Positions 33,244 to 44,989 of a DNA stretch of 64,000 bases are shown in pieces; the stretch's first letter is position 1; each line of letters begins with the position of its first letter. The position numbers and the translations under genes were made by a program. The notes beneath the pieces were generated by a model. It searched no databases. It saw nothing but the letters and a program-made list of their open reading frames with translations, and was not told the origin of the DNA. This DNA comes from Schistosoma haematobium (lineage: Eukaryota; Platyhelminthes; Trematoda; Strigeidida; Schistosomatidae), in assembly GCF_000699445.3 (NCBI RefSeq), contig NC_067202.1, positions 8,799,458 through 8,863,457 on the forward strand. Direction: 5' to 3'.

Positions 33244-33668
33244 AGTTAGATCAGTTCATGATTTCAATGGAACCCAACAATCTTCACAACGCCAAACTGA
33301 AAATTATCATGCGCTCACTAGTGACTAGATCGAGAGGTAATTCTCGGAATTTTAGTGAGACACCGTGATCAGTGGAGTTGAGCCGTGTTGGGTGTGAAGC
33401 AGTTACCCACCAAACACAATTGAAGATGGTCACGCGACATCATGGATTGGTTGAAGTTAGACGTCGGCATTGTTGAACGCCGACTCACTGGTCTATTTGT
33501 TAAGCGTTCGCGCACGACAATCAAGATCCTGTGTTTGAATCCCATGTACAGATCGTGAACGCACACTTGTAAGGAGTCCCATACTAGTACAAAATGGCCG
33601 TCCAGTGCCTCAAGGTTTTCAATGGTGGTTCAACGTAGGTCCGTTCATAATTTCGATGACATTCAAAA
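33244..33668 (+). repeat. Full CTGAGGA-type retroposon unit with repeated ends (copy C)
   Basis: Starts with the family end sequence (GTTAGATCAGTTCATGATTTC), continues through the body (CTCACTAGTGACTAG), the tRNA-like head (A box CGACTCACTGGTC, B box TGTTTGAATCCC) and the ribozyme, and ends with a second copy of the same end sequence about 385 bp later. The ribozyme (33560-33608) is dead, because core and GAAA are changed. Confidence 0.75.
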
Positions 33669-34392
33669 ATGGCTGTTAAAAAACAAGCTACTGAGGCTTT
33701 GTAAGTAGTATAGTGATATACAAAAAGAACAAAAAACATGATGGATTCAGAAATCTCAAAACTGGATTAATTTAGTGTAGCGTAGCACACGAAATTCTGA
33801 ATAGAAAAGAAATGAAGCGACTCATCAAGACAAAAAAATTCAAGCTGATAAATATTCGCAAGGAAATCATTTAAAATCTACTTCAAATCAAATACTGTTG
33901 AGTTTTTCCGACCATACTATAGAACTCATCTACTTGTGTCGTAACTTAGAATACACTTTATTGTCCTACCAATATCTTTCAATGCCATTTTTATGTATTA
34001 TCACTGCCACCCCTAGCACACATTTTACTTCCCAGATATACTTAACTTATACCCCTTTATTACCAGAAATCAATAAGCCTTAGTAAAGGCTTTGCCAATC
34101 TTCTTGTAGTTGTAACATTCATTATGGTTGACTACTGTAACCCATTGTACATGAACTAGATTTAGTTATAACGCTCTCTGCGTCAAACTTGATTTATCTT
34201 CTTTTTTTCCTTTCAGTTAATAATTCCTAGTTATAGCAAGCATGCAAGTTACCGATAACCTACAAAACTGAGGCTTCTTGTTTTAACTTATTTTCAAAAT
34301 TAAAACGCCCTCTTGTCAAGAACTGTCATGTTTCCCCTCCTAATGAAACATTCTGGAAATTACAGTTTAAATGATATTACCATGCAGTAAAA
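33669..34392. other. AT-rich, nothing recognised
   Basis: No gene or repeat identified. Confidence 0.4.
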
Positions 34393-36130
34393 TTACTTAC
34401 TTACTTGCGCTTGTAAATCCTCGTGAAGGAGCATAGGCCACCCACCAGCAATCTCCATCCAACCCTGTACTGGCCAGTCCTTCATAGCTCTCTCCAGTTG
34501 CCATTCATCCTTTTCATATCTACTTCGATTTAGCGACATAATGTGTTCTTTGGCATTCCTCTTTTCCACCCCCCTTCAGGATTTCAAGTTAGGGATTGCC
34601 TCGTGATGCAGTTTGATGATTTCCGTCATTTATGTCCTATCCACCTCCATCGTATTTTCCTAATTTCCTCTCCAGCTAGAACCCAGTTTGTTCTCATTCA
34701 CAGTAGTTTGTTTCTGATGATATCCAACCAACTGACATTCAGTATCTCGCATAGACAACAGTTTATAAATGATTGTACCTTCTTGATGATGATGGTTGCA
34801 GTAGTTCTACACGTTTCAACTACGTACAGTAGAACTGTCTTGATGTTCGTATTGAAGATTCTCAATTTGATATTGGTTGACAGTCGATTTCAGTTCAATA
34901 TGTTCTTCAATTGTAGGAATGTTACCCTTGCTTTGCCAATCCTCGTCTTTACACCTACATCCGATAACCATTGTTCATCGATGATGCTTCCCACGTACGT
35001 CAAAGATTCTACATCTCCTAGAGTCTCGCCATTAAGTGTGGTTTGGTTGATGTATTTTGTATGTAAAAAACCTTGGTTTTCCCCTTGTGTATGTTGAGGC
35101 GTACTGATGCAGAGACTGCTGCTACACTGGTTGTCTTGACCTGCATTTGTTAGTGTGTATGGGATAGAAGAGGTCGGTTAGGTCATCTATGAAGTCCGAA
35201 TAGTCTAGCTGCGTCCAATCTGTCCACTGAATTCCGTGCTTCCCGTCAGATGTGGATGTCTTCTTAATCCAGTCGACCACCAGAAGAAAGAGAGAGGGGG
35301 AGAGTAAGCAGCCTTGTCTGACACCGGTCTCCACTTAGAATGCATCTGTCAGCTGTCCTCCATGCAACATTTGTAGTGTAGTCCGTCTTATCAGTTACGG
35401 ATAATACTGACAATCTTCTCTGGAACTCCATAGTGTCGAAGAAGTTTACATAATGTTCTCCTATCTACACTGTCAAACACCTCATAGTCAGTGAAGTTGA
35501 TGTATAGTGACTAGTTCCACTCAACTGATTGTTCACCAATGATCCGTAGTGTCGCGATTTGGTCTGTGCGCGACCGATACTTACGGAATCCAGTCTGTTG
35601 ATCTCTTATTTAGGTGTCTACTGCATCTTTCAGCCGGTTCAGCAACGCTGTTGAAAATCTTTCCTGATACTGATAGTAGTGTGATGTCTCTGTAAATTTT
35701 CACATTTGCTCAGATCTCCTTTCTTTGATTAAGTATCCTTCTTTCCAGTCTGTCTGCAGCACTTGTTATCCCCCCCCAAATCCTCCTCAATAGAACATGG
35801 AGCATGTTTGCAATTACTTCTATGTTTAACTTCAGAGATTCGGCTAGCATATTGTCAGGTCCAACTGTTTTCCCACTCTTGATTCGTCTGATGTCCACGT
35901 TAATTTCTTCGATCGTTGGTGGAGTGACATTGATAGGAAGGTTTGTGTGTGCTGCTTCAATATCTAGTGGATTGAGTGGAGCTTGCATATTCAAGAGTTC
36001 CTCGAAGTATTCTACCCATCTTTTCCTCTGTCCTCTGCCTTCTTTGTCTTTGATCGGTCTGTCTGGTTTAATATATTTCCCTGATGGTTTCTTTGTAGTG
36101 TCATATAGTTGCTTCATATTTCCTTCTCTT
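34393..36130 (-). pseudogene. 5'-truncated RTE/SR2-like element (copy 3)
   Basis: Minus strand, from the middle of the linker before RT to the 3' tail (TAAG-type repeats at about 34393-34406). The two longest open pieces, 36189-35710 and 35334-35122, read RWVEYFEELLNMQAPLN, SGKTVGPDNMLAESLK and [20 protein letters not shown]. These are the same domains as the intact copy at 36.6 kb but with stops between them and an altered YADD region (FIDDL for FADDL). It is almost identical to the dead copy at 13392 over the last 700 bp only. Confidence 0.85.
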
Positions 36131-36566
36131 TCACAGGTGGTAATAGCTATCAAAAAATACTTATTTGCCACAGACTGTAGTGAATGCACAAATATTCTTA
36201 TTTTGTTGTGAAGTTAAGTGAGAAAATTCTGAAAACAGAAGATTTTTCATAAAGTATGGTAACATAAAATTAGTCGTGCAGAGTTTATAATCCTCTGATC
36301 ATAAAGTGCTGGAGACTTAAATTTTTTGGGGTACAACCAAAAGAAAGACGAATTCTTAAGGTAACTGCATGAAAACGAGATTTAGGTGCATATTATCTAT
36401 CAGAAAATAACGTACTGTGGTATGCTAAGCTGGGATGCTATTAAATAATGAATATAAATTAAGTCACTTTTTTAAAATAGCCAGATCATCCAGGATAAAC
36501 TCAGTTCTCAGAGTAGAGAATACAAGAAAACTAAGTAATTAGGGTTAAGAAAATTAATATTAAAAG
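36131..36566. other. Spacer between two RTE copies
   Basis: About 440 bp of AT-rich DNA with no recognised feature. It is the target site of the full-length RTE insertion. Confidence 0.45.
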
Positions 36567-36581
36567 TAAAAAGTAAAAGCT
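36567..36581. repeat. Target-site duplication, left copy
   Basis: The 15-mer TAAAAAGTAAAAGCT occurs here, directly before the TAAG-type tail, and again at 39799-39813. Confidence 0.9.
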
Positions 36582-36592
36582 TACTTACTTAC

Positions 36593-38857
36593 TTACTTAC
36601 ACCTGTTACTCCTCGTGAAGGAGCATAGGTCGCTCACCAGCATTCTCCATCCAACCCTGTCCTGGGCAATCCTTTCCAACTCCTTCCAGTTGTAATTCAT
36701 CCTTTTCATATCTGCTTCTATTATCCGACGTAATGTGTTCTTTGGCCTTCCTCTTTTTCGCTTCCCTTCAGGATTCCAAGTTAGCGCTTGCCTCGTGATG
36801 CAGCTTGACGATTTGCGTAATGTATGTCCTATCCATTTCCATCGTCTTTTCCTAATTTCTTCTTCAGCTGGTAGTTGGTTTGTTCTCTCCCACAGAAGGC
36901 TATTGCTGATGGTATCCGGCCAATGGATGTTGAGTATCTTGCGTAGACAGCTATTTATAAATACTTGTACTTTCTTGATTGTGGTTGTTGTAGTTCTCCA
37001 AGTTTCAGCTCCATACAGTAGAATTGCCTTGACGTTCGTATTGAAGATTCTCACTTTGATATTGGTTGAAAGTTGTTTTGAGTTCCATATGTTCTTCAAT
37101 TGTAGGAATGCGGCCCTTGCTTTGCCAATCCTCGCCTTTACGTCTGCATCTGAACCTCCATGTCTATCGACGATGCTTCCCAGATATGTGAAGGATTCTA
37201 CATCTTCCAGAGTTTCGCCATCAAGGGTGATTGGATTGCTGTTCTCCGCTTTGAATTTGAGGACCTTGGTTTTCCCTTTGTGTATGCTGAGGCCTACTGA
37301 TGCAGAGACTCCTGCTACATTGGCTGTCTTTATCTGAATCTGTTCACGTGTACGTGATAGGAGGGCTAGGTCATCTGCGAAGTCCAGATCGTCTAATTGG
37401 TTCTGAGCTGTCCATTGTATTCCGTGTTTTCCTTCAGATGTCGAGGTCTTCATAATCCAGTCGACCACCAGAAGAAAGAGGAATGGAGAGAGTAAACAGC
37501 CTTGTCTGACTCCGGTCCTTACTTGGAATGCATCTGTCAGCTGTCCTCCATGCACTACTTTGCACTGTAGTCCGTCGTATGAGTTCCGGATAATATTGAC
37601 AATCTTCTCAGGAACTCCGTAGTGTCGAAGAAGTTTCCATAATGTCCTCCTATCTACACTGTCGAATGCCTTTTCATAATCAATGAAGTTGATGTATAGT
37701 GACGAGTTCCACTCAACTGATTGTTCGACGATGATCCGTAGTGTTGCAATTTGGTCTGTGCACGACCGATCCTTTCGGAATCCAGCTTGTTGATCTCGAA
37801 GTTGGGCATCTACTGCATCCTTCATCCGGTTCAGCAACACCCTGTTGAAGACTTTCCCTGGTATTGACAGTAGTGTAATGCCTCTGTAGTTTTCACATTT
37901 GCTCAGATCTCCTTTCTTTGGAATCTTGATGAGGTGTCCTTCTTTCCAGTCCATTGGCACTTGTTCCTCCTCCCAAATCTTTTTGAATAGAGGGTAAAGC
38001 ATGCTTGTGGTTACTTCGACGTCTGATTTCAGTGCTTCAGCTGGTATGTTGTCGGGTCCTGCTGCTTTCCCGTTCTTGATTTGTCTGACGGCCATTCTAA
38101 TTTCTTCCGTCGTTGGTGGGTTGACATCTATAGGAAGATCTGTGTGTGCTGCTTCGATGTTCGGTGGATTCATTGGAGCCGGCCTATTCAGGAGTTCCTT
38201 GAAGTATTCTACCCATCTGTTTCGCTGTTGTTGAATTTCAGTGATTGGCTTGCCTTCTTTGTCTTTGACCGGCCTCTCTGGTTTACTGTATTTCCCTGAT
38301 AGTTTCTTCGTTGTATCGTAGAGCTGTTTCACATTTCCTTCTCTAGCAGCTTTTTCTGCCGTCGTTGCTAGTTCTTCCACGTATTTCTTCCTGTCGGCTC
38401 TAATGCTCCTCTTCACTTGCTTGTTTGCTTCTATGTATTCAGCTTGTGCTTGGACTTTCTCTGCTCGTGTTCGGCTGTTGTTAATTGCTGTCTTCTTGTT
38501 CTTCCTTTCTTTGATCTTGTCCAGTGTTTCTATAGAGATCCATTCCTTATGATGGTGTTTCTTTAGGCCCAGAACCTCTTGACACGTTGAAGTCAATGTT
38601 TCTTTGATGCCTTTCCAGTTGTCCTCCATGGTAGTTTCTTCTTCCTTCAGTAGATCTTGAAAGGCTTGGAATCTGTTGTTGAGAGCTATCTTGAATTCAT
38701 TGAGTTTGTCAGTATCTCGAAGGAAGGCTGTATTGAACCTTTGTATTGCTGTTTGTCCACTTGTCCAGTTCTTTTTTAGCTTCAGTTTTAAATTGGCTAC
38801 AACTAGGTGGTGATCTGAAGCTACGTCAGCTCCTCTCCTGGTTCTCACATCTTCCAT
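36593..38857 (-). CDS. RTE/SR2-like reverse transcriptase (ORF part 2)
   Basis: A 754-codon frame. It opens with the end of the endonuclease (SDHHLV, about residue 15) and then a lysine-rich linker. The RT domain follows from about residue 255 ([12 protein letters not shown]), with [10 protein letters not shown] near 392, [10 protein letters not shown] near 450 and FADDLALL near 492, so the catalytic Asp residues are intact. The C-terminus has the RTE-type [12 protein letters not shown] segment. The stop codon is supplied by the TAAG tail repeat itself. The listed Met is internal to the full protein, so this is a downstream part rather than a separate gene. One indel away from an intact element. 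Confidence 0.9.
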   Translation of the reverse strand: MEDVRTRRGADVASDHHLVVANLKLKLKKNWTSGQTAIQRFNTAFLRDTDKLNEFKIALNNRFQAFQDLLKEEETTMEDNWKGIKETLTSTCQEVLGLKKHHHKEWISIETLDKIKERKNKKTAINNSRTRAEKVQAQAEYIEANKQVKRSIRADRKKYVEELATTAEKAAREGNVKQLYDTTKKLSGKYSKPERPVKDKEGKPITEIQQQRNRWVEYFKELLNRPAPMNPPNIEAAHTDLPIDVNPPTTEEIRMAVRQIKNGKAAGPDNIPAEALKSDVEVTTSMLYPLFKKIWEEEQVPMDWKEGHLIKIPKKGDLSKCENYRGITLLSIPGKVFNRVLLNRMKDAVDAQLRDQQAGFRKDRSCTDQIATLRIIVEQSVEWNSSLYINFIDYEKAFDSVDRRTLWKLLRHYGVPEKIVNIIRNSYDGLQCKVVHGGQLTDAFQVRTGVRQGCLLSPFLFLLVVDWIMKTSTSEGKHGIQWTAQNQLDDLDFADDLALLSRTREQIQIKTANVAGVSASVGLSIHKGKTKVLKFKAENSNPITLDGETLEDVESFTYLGSIVDRHGGSDADVKARIGKARAAFLQLKNIWNSKQLSTNIKVRIFNTNVKAILLYGAETWRTTTTTIKKVQVFINSCLRKILNIHWPDTISNSLLWERTNQLPAEEEIRKRRWKWIGHTLRKSSSCITRQALTWNPEGKRKRGRPKNTLRRIIEADMKRMNYNWKELERIAQDRVGWRMLVSDLCSFTRSNRCK

Positions 38858-39611
38858 TGTCCTTCGGAATTTTTTTGATGCAAATATGGTCTATTTGGTT
38901 CTCTGTAGTGTGGTCCGGTGAGATCCATGTAGCCTTGTGTATACGTTTGTGTGGAAATATTGTGCCTCCTATGACTAATTTGTTGAATGCACACAAATTT
39001 GCAAATCTTTCTCCATTTTCGTTCCTCTCTCCCAGTCCATGTCGTCCCATAATATCTTCATATCCAGTGTTGTCTATTCCGACCTTGGCATTTAGATCTC
39101 CCATCAGAATGGTGAGGTCCTTTCTTGAGCATTTCTCTATGATTGACTGCAGCCGCTCGTAGAATTGATCTTTAATGTCGTCGTTGCTATCATTGGTGGG
39201 TGCATAACATTGGATAATATTCATTAAGATCCCCTCCTTCTTTGTTTTGAATGATGCTTTGATGATTCTGGATCCGTGGGATTCCCATCCTACAAGTGCA
39301 TTTCGTGCTACTTTGGACAGCATTAGAGCAACTCCCTGTGTGTGTGGAGCATTTTCCTCTTCGTGACCGGAGTATAGCAGCATCTCTCCCGTAGCTAGCC
39401 TTTTCTGTCCAACTTGGGTCCAGTGGGTTTCGCTGATTCCCAGTACTGCCAAGTTGTATCTCCTCATTTCCGTTGCTATTTGGCTGGTCTTCCCGGTTTC
39501 CCACATTGTTCTAACGTTCCATGTACCTATAAAAATTTTTGCTCTGGTTGTTAGAAGGGGCATCGGCCTCGTGGCTTCCGAAGGAATTCGGCTTTCACCA
39601 TGAAGCGTCAT
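38826..39611 (-). CDS. RTE/SR2-like endonuclease domain (ORF part 1)
   Basis: A 261-codon frame for the apurinic-type endonuclease that nicks target DNA to prime reverse transcription in the nucleus. Landmarks in order are GTWNVRTM (Asn), ISETHWT (Glu), [15 protein letters not shown] (Asp, Asn) and, after the frame break, SDHHLV (Asp, His) at the start of the next frame. All these catalytic residues are present. The Met at 39611 gives about 30 residues before the domain. The frame runs past the true junction because of one extra A in an A7 run near 38860, where the protein should pass into the RT frame. Confidence 0.88.
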   Translation of the reverse strand: MTLHGESRIPSEATRPMPLLTTRAKIFIGTWNVRTMWETGKTSQIATEMRRYNLAVLGISETHWTQVGQKRLATGEMLLYSGHEEENAPHTQGVALMLSKVARNALVGWESHGSRIIKASFKTKKEGILMNIIQCYAPTNDSNDDIKDQFYERLQSIIEKCSRKDLTILMGDLNAKVGIDNTGYEDIMGRHGLGERNENGERFANLCAFNKLVIGGTIFPHKRIHKATWISPDHTTENQIDHICIKKIPKDNGRCENQERS

Positions 39612-39798
39612 AATTCTTCTAAATGAAGACCTTCTAACTCTCAGGGCAGAGTTAAAATGGTTTGAATTATTTTTTCTGGTAAGCGTTTTTTTAGCGAGTT
39701 AGTTTTCTACGGGATGGGGACGCTAACCCCATGCCCAACCCTCCTCCTTTACCCGGGCTTGGGACCGGCAGTAACTCTAGAAGAGCTACAGGCGGAGT

Positions 39799-39813
39799 TA
39801 AAAAGTAAAAGCT
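39799..39813. repeat. Target-site duplication, right copy
   Basis: Exact match of the 15-mer at 36567-36581. Confidence 0.9.
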
Positions 39814-41600
39814 AGATAGTGTGAATAGGACTTAAAGTGGGTAGCATTCAATGAACAATCTGTAGACAACAACTACTCAATTACCAATCAATAGTGTAAA
39901 ATAGCACACAAAAAAGGGAAAACTACATTATTTAAGTATAGAAATAAACACTAGGCTCTAACTCAATGAAACTTTAATGTCAGCAGTACTTCATCGATTG
40001 TTGGTTTAAATTTTCCTATTGACCTAATTAACTCACTTTACTTGACCAATCAAATGAACAACCAATTGTATGGAATACCTAAACTATTAAGTAATTCTTT
40101 AAGATGATTTCTATTCTCTTCTAGACAGCAGGATATAGGAAATCACTACTTTTCCCCTTTTAAATTTTAACTGGAAATGTGTTTTGAAAACACTGAACCA
40201 TGACTATCATTTTTTTAGATTAAAAAACTTCTGTGGGTCTATTCAAATAAGAATCGGTGAATAGGAATAAAGTATATTCTCCTTTTCTAATTATATTAAA
40301 TTGTATGCTCTGCTTAACCTCTTCCTCATTTTATGTATATCCTTCTCCTGATACGCATATTGTCATGTTGACAGGATATGAATACTCACAGACAAATAGG
40401 CACGCAAAGAACTCAGTTCATGGGCATAAAACTGTGTATATATTTGTTCATCTATATACTTATGTATGCGTACTGATATGAATATGATGTTTGTTTTTTT
40501 CACAAAAGAAAGCGTAAGTACAATGGAATCAGGCAAACAAACAAGCATAAAGTGTAACTAATAGCAACTAGACTCAACAATTTTAATATCAATAAATGAT
40601 ATCAATGGACCTTGTTGTCTTTTTGTTCATTGCTGTAGGGAAAATAGCACTAAAAGAAGTTATTATTGTTATTATTATCATTATTACTATTGTTATTATT
40701 ATTATTACTACTGTTATTACTATTATTATTTTGGAAGTATAAATGTCAGGTAGAAACACTGTTACTCACTGCTCAATTTTACTGGTGATAAAAAGATGGG
40801 GTTGAATGCGTCTGTATCGTGTGTGTGTGTATCTGTGTATGTCTGTCTATCTACAGTATCGAACTGGAAATAATGAAAGCATCAATTTATTTTTAACCAT
40901 TCGTCATGGACACATTAATTGATAATAATTCATAACTGTTTTATTCAGGTAAAGGTATGAAACTTGAAACCAATTTGTCCAAACTTTTATGATATTGATG
41001 TGCTGACAGAGGTCGAATCTATTTGCTAAATTAACCATCCGTTCAATATTAGAATAAATCAAGATGATGAGAATAAGTAGGATATACTGAATTACTAGTA
41101 AATTCGAGTTGGCTTTTCAAGTATCAAGATTAGAAAGAAGAGGAGACTTTATGATTAAGGTTGAAGAACCAAAACTCAAATAAAGAATTTTCAAATTAAA
41201 CTAGATAATAAAATAAATATTGATCGGCTTATGATCCATGTAAGGTAACATGCTTTGGAATAAGCAGCTGCAATAGCTATTACACGGGACTAAACTATTA
41301 AACAGAGTTAGATAAACCTCCAGCACGATTATTGTATCTTTTCGTTTTCTTATGTGTATTTGGAAAGTAATGTTATTTCGGACGAAAGCATTTTCGAGAA
41401 CAGCTCAAAGTTCACAGTTTTAATATTTAATTTAAAGTATAGTCAGTCATGTGTAACGCTGAAACTGGCACATGTGTACATATTGTGAAGTTATCGCACC
41501 ACATTAGCTGAGCAAAATCTTTTAATAATAAAGGTTGTAACAGTATAAGTGGTAATAGGAAAGATTAAACATAGAAGATACGATTCGAGAAGAAAATATA
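39814..41600. other. AT-rich intergenic, nothing but microsatellite
   Basis: An imperfect TTA-rich microsatellite lies at about 40658-40733 and a GT-rich patch near 40820-40845. No gene was seen. Confidence 0.5.
40658..40733. repeat. Imperfect (TTA)n microsatellite
   Basis: TTA/TTG/CTA units over about 76 bp. Confidence 0.85.
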
Positions 41601-41603
41601 GAT

Positions 41604-42076
41604 TCATAGAAAAAAACCAAAATTTATAAGGTAGTTCAGAAACTTAGGATATAAAGACGAAGACTGAATGCACCTGGGCCATTGAGGATGATTTTGAGTT
41701 ATGTCATTCAGTGCTTTTAACCATTGATTACCATAATCCCGTGAATCCTTTCCTTGCCTACACGGCTCAGTCCAACAGTCACTGTCTTCATAGACTGTTG
41801 CCATAGTTTGATTCAGCTTCTCCTAGCTTCCTTTCAACCTACTTCCTACCTACACCGACCATCATCGCACGTCAATGTAGGAAGTGGATGGATACGTGTT
41901 CTAATCATCTCAGGAGGATAAAGATTCATTACTTCATGAATCGATTTGTCATCCTTGCTTAGTACCCTGAGTCTAATCTCAGAATCACTAACTTGATAGT
42001 CCCAAAATGGATGAGCAAATGGCCAAAAACACCTATGATCTAATGCGTATAACTTAGGGATACCGCTATTTTTCAA
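41604..42076 (-). other. Unclassified less AT-rich segment with two short frames
   Basis: The composition differs from the flanks. On the minus strand, 41804-41604 reads a 66-codon frame (MATVYEDSDCWTEPC...) and 42076-41846 a 76-codon frame (DHRCFWPFAHPFWDYQVS...). I do not recognise either. They could be relics of one repeat element, or of a gene, but no splice sites or domains support a gene call. Confidence 0.3.
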
Positions 42077-42079
42077 AAC

Positions 42080-43029
42080 TATATTTCACAGCCAGAAAAC
42101 AGAATGAAGTAAACTTCTGTACAGAAGATACAAAAAACTAAGATAAAATGAAGCCCTAATTGTAGTAAAAACGAAAAATATTAAAAGACAATGATAACAG
42201 TATGAAATTCAGAGTGTTATAATTCCAAAGTAATAATTGTAATCCAAAAAGAATAAACCAAAATGTCCTCAATAGGTGGACAGTCTTAACACATGATACG
42301 AAAAGACATCCTCAGAAATGTAATTTTAGAAGTTATCAATGTTTTAATCGAACTGTGACTGGCTGTCTAAAGGGATGAAATGCATATAAAAGTTAATTAT
42401 CAGTTCATATCCAATAGAATTCTGACCGTTACATACTGATTTAAAAAAACGTAACATGGTTATTAGATTGTTTAGTAACATTTTGGTTTGATTCGTTTAT
42501 TTGAAAATTTTATTTAGTTGCCATTCATTAGACCTAATTGTTACGACTTTTAGCCTTCACAATAAATCGAACATTTCATCGTTAAGCTGAAATAATTTAA
42601 TTAACAATTGAAACTTTCTCAATTTATAGATGAGAAAAAGTTTACAATAACGTTGTGGAGCAGAAATGATGGTAAATAAATTCAAAAACAAAGAGTATAA
42701 ACGGGTAATCATTATTTCCTTTCTTGTTTGATTGAATCAAATTATGAATAATTCATTGAACAACAGACTCACACATGGTGTAAAGTTGGATAGAATTATC
42801 TCTACTATTCTGGTGAGCGTGCAATAACGGTTTAGGAAAATCCCAGATGTACCCAGACATATGTATGAGATTAGTTCACTAAATCAGTGACTACTAGTCT
42901 AAACTGTGAAGTTGAGTTCAAACTTAATGGCTATATGGTTGGGCAAATAATCATTATCGTTGATTGAAAGCTTAAGGTAAAATGATTTGAATTGTAATAA
43001 TAGCGATCAAAATACACCTACAGTTTATC
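42080..43029. other. AT-rich, nothing recognised
   Basis: No gene identified. A weak retroposon-like patch lies around 42830-42950. Confidence 0.35.
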
Positions 43030-43310
43030 AACCTGTAAAATTGGAATGCGGTGTTACTTCATAACTCCGCCACGTAAATTGTGAAACTTGATTATTTCCA
43101 CAAATTTCTCATACTCGTGTAGCATGGCGTTGAGTCGCGGTTGACTATGACCACCACTACAAGAAGGTTGCGTACCAAATATCAGAAGGCGATTGGAAGT
43201 TGTAGAGACATATTTTTGTTGGCGATCCCATGGTATCGAAAGAATACCGAGATCGTGCCAAAAGAGTACAAGCGGAATCACTGAGCAAACGCAAGTGAGT
43301 GCAAGGTCAC
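43030..43310 (-). other. Unclassified coding-like segment
   Basis: A 75-codon minus-strand frame (43281-43054). In another frame the end reads RSYEVTPHSNFT, which matches RSYEITSHSKFT in a possible exon at 45077-45008; 31 of 34 bases are the same there. An acceptor-like TTTGCTCAG precedes it. The function is unknown. It may be a repeat or a duplicated exon. Confidence 0.3.
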
Positions 43311-44507
43311 AATCAACGGAATGAAGAATGTATGTGTTTTGGTAAAGTTAAACAAACAAGTACGGTAAAACAATCCCTGGTACGATTGGTTACAATAATA
43401 ATTGTTTCCATAACACCAATCTCATTCTCTTGATAAAAGTAGGTCACTACACTAGAATGAAATGAATGTCTAATTCTTTATCAATACAATAAACTAACAA
43501 ATAACATTTGAAAATATTTCTACATTTATGCTACCTATTCAATGTTGAAATAAACTAAACAAATTTTTACAAGAAAACTGATCTCAGACACATTTGAATA
43601 AATAAATACAAGTTATTTTATCAAAGAAGGATACCCTACCTAAATAACTGACTAAGCATTAAAAACACCAATTAACTTCTGAATTTTTAATTTATAAACG
43701 ATAACTATTTCCTTGGCTTCTTGAAACCAAAGTTTTATTCGTCTGTACACCAAGAGATTTTATCAAAAATCAGATCACATAAACTGAAATTTGATAGTTT
43801 GTTTTGGTCATAAATTTAAAAAGAAAAACATGATGGATAAATGGGGCACAACTATATGGTGGTGTACACCTCTTATGTGAACGTTTATAAGCAGTGTGTA
43901 TCAGGAATAGGAAGTGAAATGCTTACCAGAAGACTGAAATAAAGAGAACAAGGAGGAAAACGGAGAACATTCAGAATAACAACAGGATTGGAAGAATGAT
44001 AGATTATGGAAAGGACAAGTCAAGGAAGATGTGCAAATGATTTTTTCGATGTGATTATACATGAAACAATATATTAGTTTACTGCACCATTATATTTCTC
44101 TGGCAATCTCAAGTTGTAACAGAAAATGTGTACAACTCGTTAGGCAAATTACAAACTATTACATAGATATAGACTGTTTAACTGAACATTATTACCATTG
44201 TAATTTGGAGTAAAAGTCAAATATCGGATCTCGTAAAACAACAACAACCAAATCAAATCAAAAGTTATTAAACTTTAAACTGAAACACTAAGCTATAAAT
44301 CGATGGCCTGTATCTGATTTTACATTAATAAATGGTATCTATCTTTCAGTATTTTGCATAAAAAAACCATATGATGTTAACTGTATAAACTACGTAATGA
44401 TCTAATTGGTCATATGACATTTTTAGACAATAAATCAATGTAACTTTCTGGTAATATTCTTATTTTAACTTAAGTATACTCTTTGAAATAACATACAAAT
44501 CCATATC
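43311..44507. other. AT-rich, nothing recognised
   Basis: About 1.2 kb without open frames or repeats that I can name. Confidence 0.4.
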
Positions 44508-44562
44508 TCACAGGTTGAAATCATGAGTCAATTGAAGCTAGACCACCATGGAAAACGTGGGA

Positions 44563-44610
44563 GCACTGGACGGCCGTTTCGTCCTAGTATGGGACTCCTC
44601 AGCAGTGTGC
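44563..44610 (-). ncRNA. Hammerhead ribozyme, intact core (left arm)
   Basis: Minus strand: stem I CACTG/CAGTG, CTGAGGA, stem II GTCC..GGAC with CATACTA loop, GAAA, stem III ACG-GC-CGT, cleavage GTC. Identical to the right-arm ribozyme. Confidence 0.85.
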
Positions 44611-44767
44611 ATCCACGATCCCGCACCCCGCGGGGTCCGAACCCACAACCTACTGGTTTCGTGCGCGAGCACCTAACCACTAGACCACTGAGCCGGCATC
44701 CGACGGTGTTAATGTCTAACTTCAACCAATCCTGGGTTCGAATCCCGCGGGGTGCGGGATCGTGGAT

Positions 44768-44815
44768 GCACACTGCTGAGGAGTCCCATACTAGGACGAA
44801 ACGGCCGTCCAGTGC
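44768..44815 (+). ncRNA. Hammerhead ribozyme, intact core (right arm)
   Basis: Plus strand copy of the same 48 bases as the left arm. Cleavage is predicted after GTC, just before CAGTGC. Confidence 0.85.
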
Positions 44816-44989
44816 TCCCAGGTTTTCCATGGTGGTCTAGCCTCACTTGACTCATGATTTCAACTTGTGAAATTTCTAAAAATCTCCACAAAACCCATCC
44901 TGGAAATCCATATCTATTCTCAAGGAGAAAACACTTCAATTTATAAACTATGTCATACAAACAATCGTCTTCCTTTTTGGAAGTTAGGT

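Larger units (their letters stand above)
36582..39798 (-). mobile_element. Full-length RTE/SR2-like non-LTR retrotransposon, 3.2 kb
   Basis: A complete insertion on the minus strand. Its 5' end is at 39798 and its 3' end is at the CTTA/TAAG microsatellite tail (36582-36600), with an exact 15-bp target-site duplication outside. It encodes endonuclease then reverse transcriptase in about 1,000 codons, separated only by a one-base change in an A7 run near 38860. The GC-richer 5' leader (about 39610-39798) holds a possible hairpin (CCCAAGCCC with GGGTTGGG). The near-intact coding region and perfect duplication point to a recent insertion. It could be the source of reverse transcriptase for the small retroposons here, which is inference. 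Confidence 0.93.
44508..44870. repeat. Fold-back retroposon with two intact hammerheads (copy A5)
   Basis: Arms 44508-44645 and 44733-44870, 138 bp each and 132 identical as an inverted repeat, around an 87-bp loop. Each arm has the family end sequence, one hammerhead and a B-box-like GGGTTCG. The loop carries the A-box side of the minus-strand head (GGCTCAGTGGTCTAGTGG). The element is flanked by the family's imperfect TTTCAC..GTTGAAATC ends. Confidence 0.92.

Noticed and set aside
34543..35097. A 184-codon plus-strand frame, with a shorter near-identical one at 13539-13754 and 13779-14093
   Set aside because: These are antisense shadows of the RTE C-terminal region on the minus strand. The repeat itself explains their similarity to each other.
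44523..44840. Frames of about 100 codons on both strands at the 44.5-kb fold-back
   Set aside because: They translate the tRNA-like heads and hammerheads of the inverted retroposon, which are not protein-coding.
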